Positions 62,801 to 64,000 of a stretch of DNA of 64,000 nucleotides are shown in pieces. The notes beneath the pieces were generated by a model. It did no database searches and was not told the origin of the DNA. It was given only the letters and a program-made list of their open reading frames with translations. This DNA comes from Antedon bifida (Eukaryota > Echinodermata > Crinoidea > Comatulida > Antedonidae), in NCBI GenBank assembly GCA_963402885.1, contig OY727098.1, positions 16,106,717 through 16,170,716 on the forward strand. Direction: 5' to 3'. A program made the position numbers and the translations under genes. How positions within the stretch are numbered: the stretch's first letter is position 1; each line of letters opens with the position of its first letter.

Positions 62801-63137
62801 TTCAGTTGACTAAATATACAATAACTTTCATCACCTTTAATAATAAGATTTTAAAAAAAATAGTTTTTAGCTTACTTTAAAATGAATCAAAAGAGGTTGA
62901 AAGTTTGCACAATATGTTGGAGTTCTTTCCAAAAAGAGGATGCAACAAGGAGAAGGTGCGTCCACCATAAACAAATAGCAATGATTTGACAAGAAGATGG
63001 AACACGTCGAGGCACAAGTTGGGTGATATTAGATGCATGGGAAAAGAATAAAACAACAATAATAAATAATAAATGGTTTTGTTTTTACAACCATGTTTAT
63101 AAGTGATGATTAACATTTACATCATTTACATTAATAG

Positions 63138-63266
63138 GGACCTCCTGGTTCACTTGAGCTTCAGTTAAAGGGTGAACCTGGTGAGCCTGGCCTACCTGGA
63201 CTAAAGGGAGACCCAGGTATTGGAAAGATGGGCCCATCTGGAAAACCAGGTGTACCAGGATTACAA
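63138..63266 (+). CDS. Collagen exon, 129 bp, with two interruptions
   Basis: The acceptor TTTACATTAATAG is modest and the donor CAA|GTAAGT is strong. It encodes 43 residues, phase 0. It starts GPPGSLELQLKGEPGEPG, continues LPGLKGDPGIGKMG and ends PSGKPGVPGLQ. Two breaks of the repeat are visible: GSLELQLKG (eight residues between glycines instead of two) and G-I-G (one residue). Such short imperfections are usual in type IV and other non-fibrillar collagens and give flexibility or binding sites, and they explain why this exon is not a multiple of 9 bp. Confidence 0.93.
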
Positions 63267-63731
63267 GTAAGTATTATTTAACTTCATCTGTATTATCATT
63301 AAATCATGTAATGCTTTTCTAGGTTGAATGTGTTTACATTACAGAGTAGCTTTTGCTGTTCTTTCCTACTTCTGTATCTTTAAATGATATTTATATTCAA
63401 TGATCCAGCACTCGGAAACAATTATAACTAAAATAGAAGAATTGGAAATAAATGCTAATATGTACGGTAATAATAAATTATTAGTTTTACCTTAGCTGGT
63501 ATTTTGATATCATGTACTAAACATTTATATGTTGATGTGTGCCCATATGATGTTGTGGTTTGTGGATTAGTCCATTATGCAAGGAACTTTTTGTATTATA
63601 CAAGTGAGAGCTAGGAGAGCACAGGTTATTGTCGGTTTATCCAGGTAAATATGCTGTATCTTTTAATTTAAATAATAATTTAAATAAATAAATATAATAT
63701 CCTTAATAACTATTACAATTCTATTTTACAG

Positions 63732-63758
63732 GGATCAGATGGAGCACCAGGAAAGCCA
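63732..63758 (+). CDS. Collagen exon, 27 bp
   Basis: Acceptor CAATTCTATTTTACAG; donor CCA|GTAAGT. It encodes GSDGAPGKP, three triplets, phase 0. The reading frame exits cleanly and more exons must follow beyond the window. Confidence 0.88.
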
Positions 63759-64000
63759 GTAAGTGTAGAATATTTACCTTTTACACTTTTTAAATATCAT
63801 TGCATGTAATACTAGTGATATGCTAGGAAGAGAAGAAGCATTAGCAAAAGACAGTAATATAAATATCTTGGATTGTCCATAGAAAGCACCTCAATCTCAA
63901 CACATTTCTCTCCCCCCACCCCCCATGCATTTCAATATTTAGAAGAAAAATAGACCTAAAAAATCACAGTTTATTTATTATTGTATAAATATATAAATAA

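Larger units (their letters stand above)
38746..63758 (+). other. Non-fibrillar collagen gene (partial, multi-exon)
   Basis: This is a gene model built from the exons listed separately. The protein order is Gly-X-Y block (38.7-39.3 kb), short non-collagenous linker (39.8-60.4 kb) with a helix-like segment and a Cys pair, and a second Gly-X-Y block (60.4-63.8 kb) that continues beyond the window. The first exon enters in phase 1, so coding exons must lie upstream. Exons after the linker are all phase 0, each starting with a Gly codon, and mostly multiples of 9 bp. Short exons, imperfections and a Cys-bearing interruption fit a non-fibrillar chain (type IV-like, membrane-associated MACIT-like or other). 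No C-terminal NC1, olfactomedin or C1q domain is in view, so the class is undecided. The protein would be extracellular or pericellular. Confidence 0.85.

Overview
The window is AT-rich, intron-dominated animal DNA with no bacterial-style gene organisation. The repeat content (tRNA-derived SINEs, CR1/L2-type LINE fragments with short microsatellite tails, TTAA-flanked MITEs, and a full-length LINE whose ORF carries a 2A-like peptide) and the very frequent palindrome TAGGCCTA suggest a marine invertebrate deuterostome. An echinoderm is my best guess. That assignment is inference from repeat style; no species-diagnostic gene is present.

Layout. 1-13.8 kb: non-coding sequence with scattered repeats. 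13.8-15.8 kb: three exon-like open blocks, one on the minus strand and two on the plus strand. The plus pair is phase-compatible and followed by AATAAA, so it may be the 3' end of an unrecognised gene. 15.8-38.7 kb: intergenic or intronic sequence with MITEs, a decayed LINE tail, SINE fragments and two Penelope/hammerhead-like motifs. 38.7 kb to the window end: a plus-strand non-fibrillar collagen gene, open at both ends. Its exons encode a phase-1 Gly-X-Y exon, then a short non-collagenous linker with a Cys pair, then a series of small phase-0 Gly-X-Y exons. The longest intron (47.5-60.4 kb) holds a complete 3.7-kb LINE in antisense orientation.

The only long ORF (48,376-51,576, minus) is the LINE protein: a hydrophobic N-terminal segment, a 2A-like GDVHPNPGP motif, an APE-type endonuclease and a reverse transcriptase, all apparently intact. 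The hydrophobic leader upstream of a 2A motif is the most interesting system here. If the 2A is active, one mRNA would yield a separate membrane or secretory leader peptide and a cytosolic or nuclear EN-RT protein.

Three MITE families recur. Family A has ends with CACTATCAAAC and copies near 4.7, 39.0, 55.1 and 57.5 kb. Family B is TTAA plus AGATGTATTGTCCC, near 27.7, 47.0 and 60.1 kb. Family C is TTAA plus AG(C/A)CCCCTTCCCT, near 17.5 and 43.8 kb. Most other short ORFs in this window are chance open frames.
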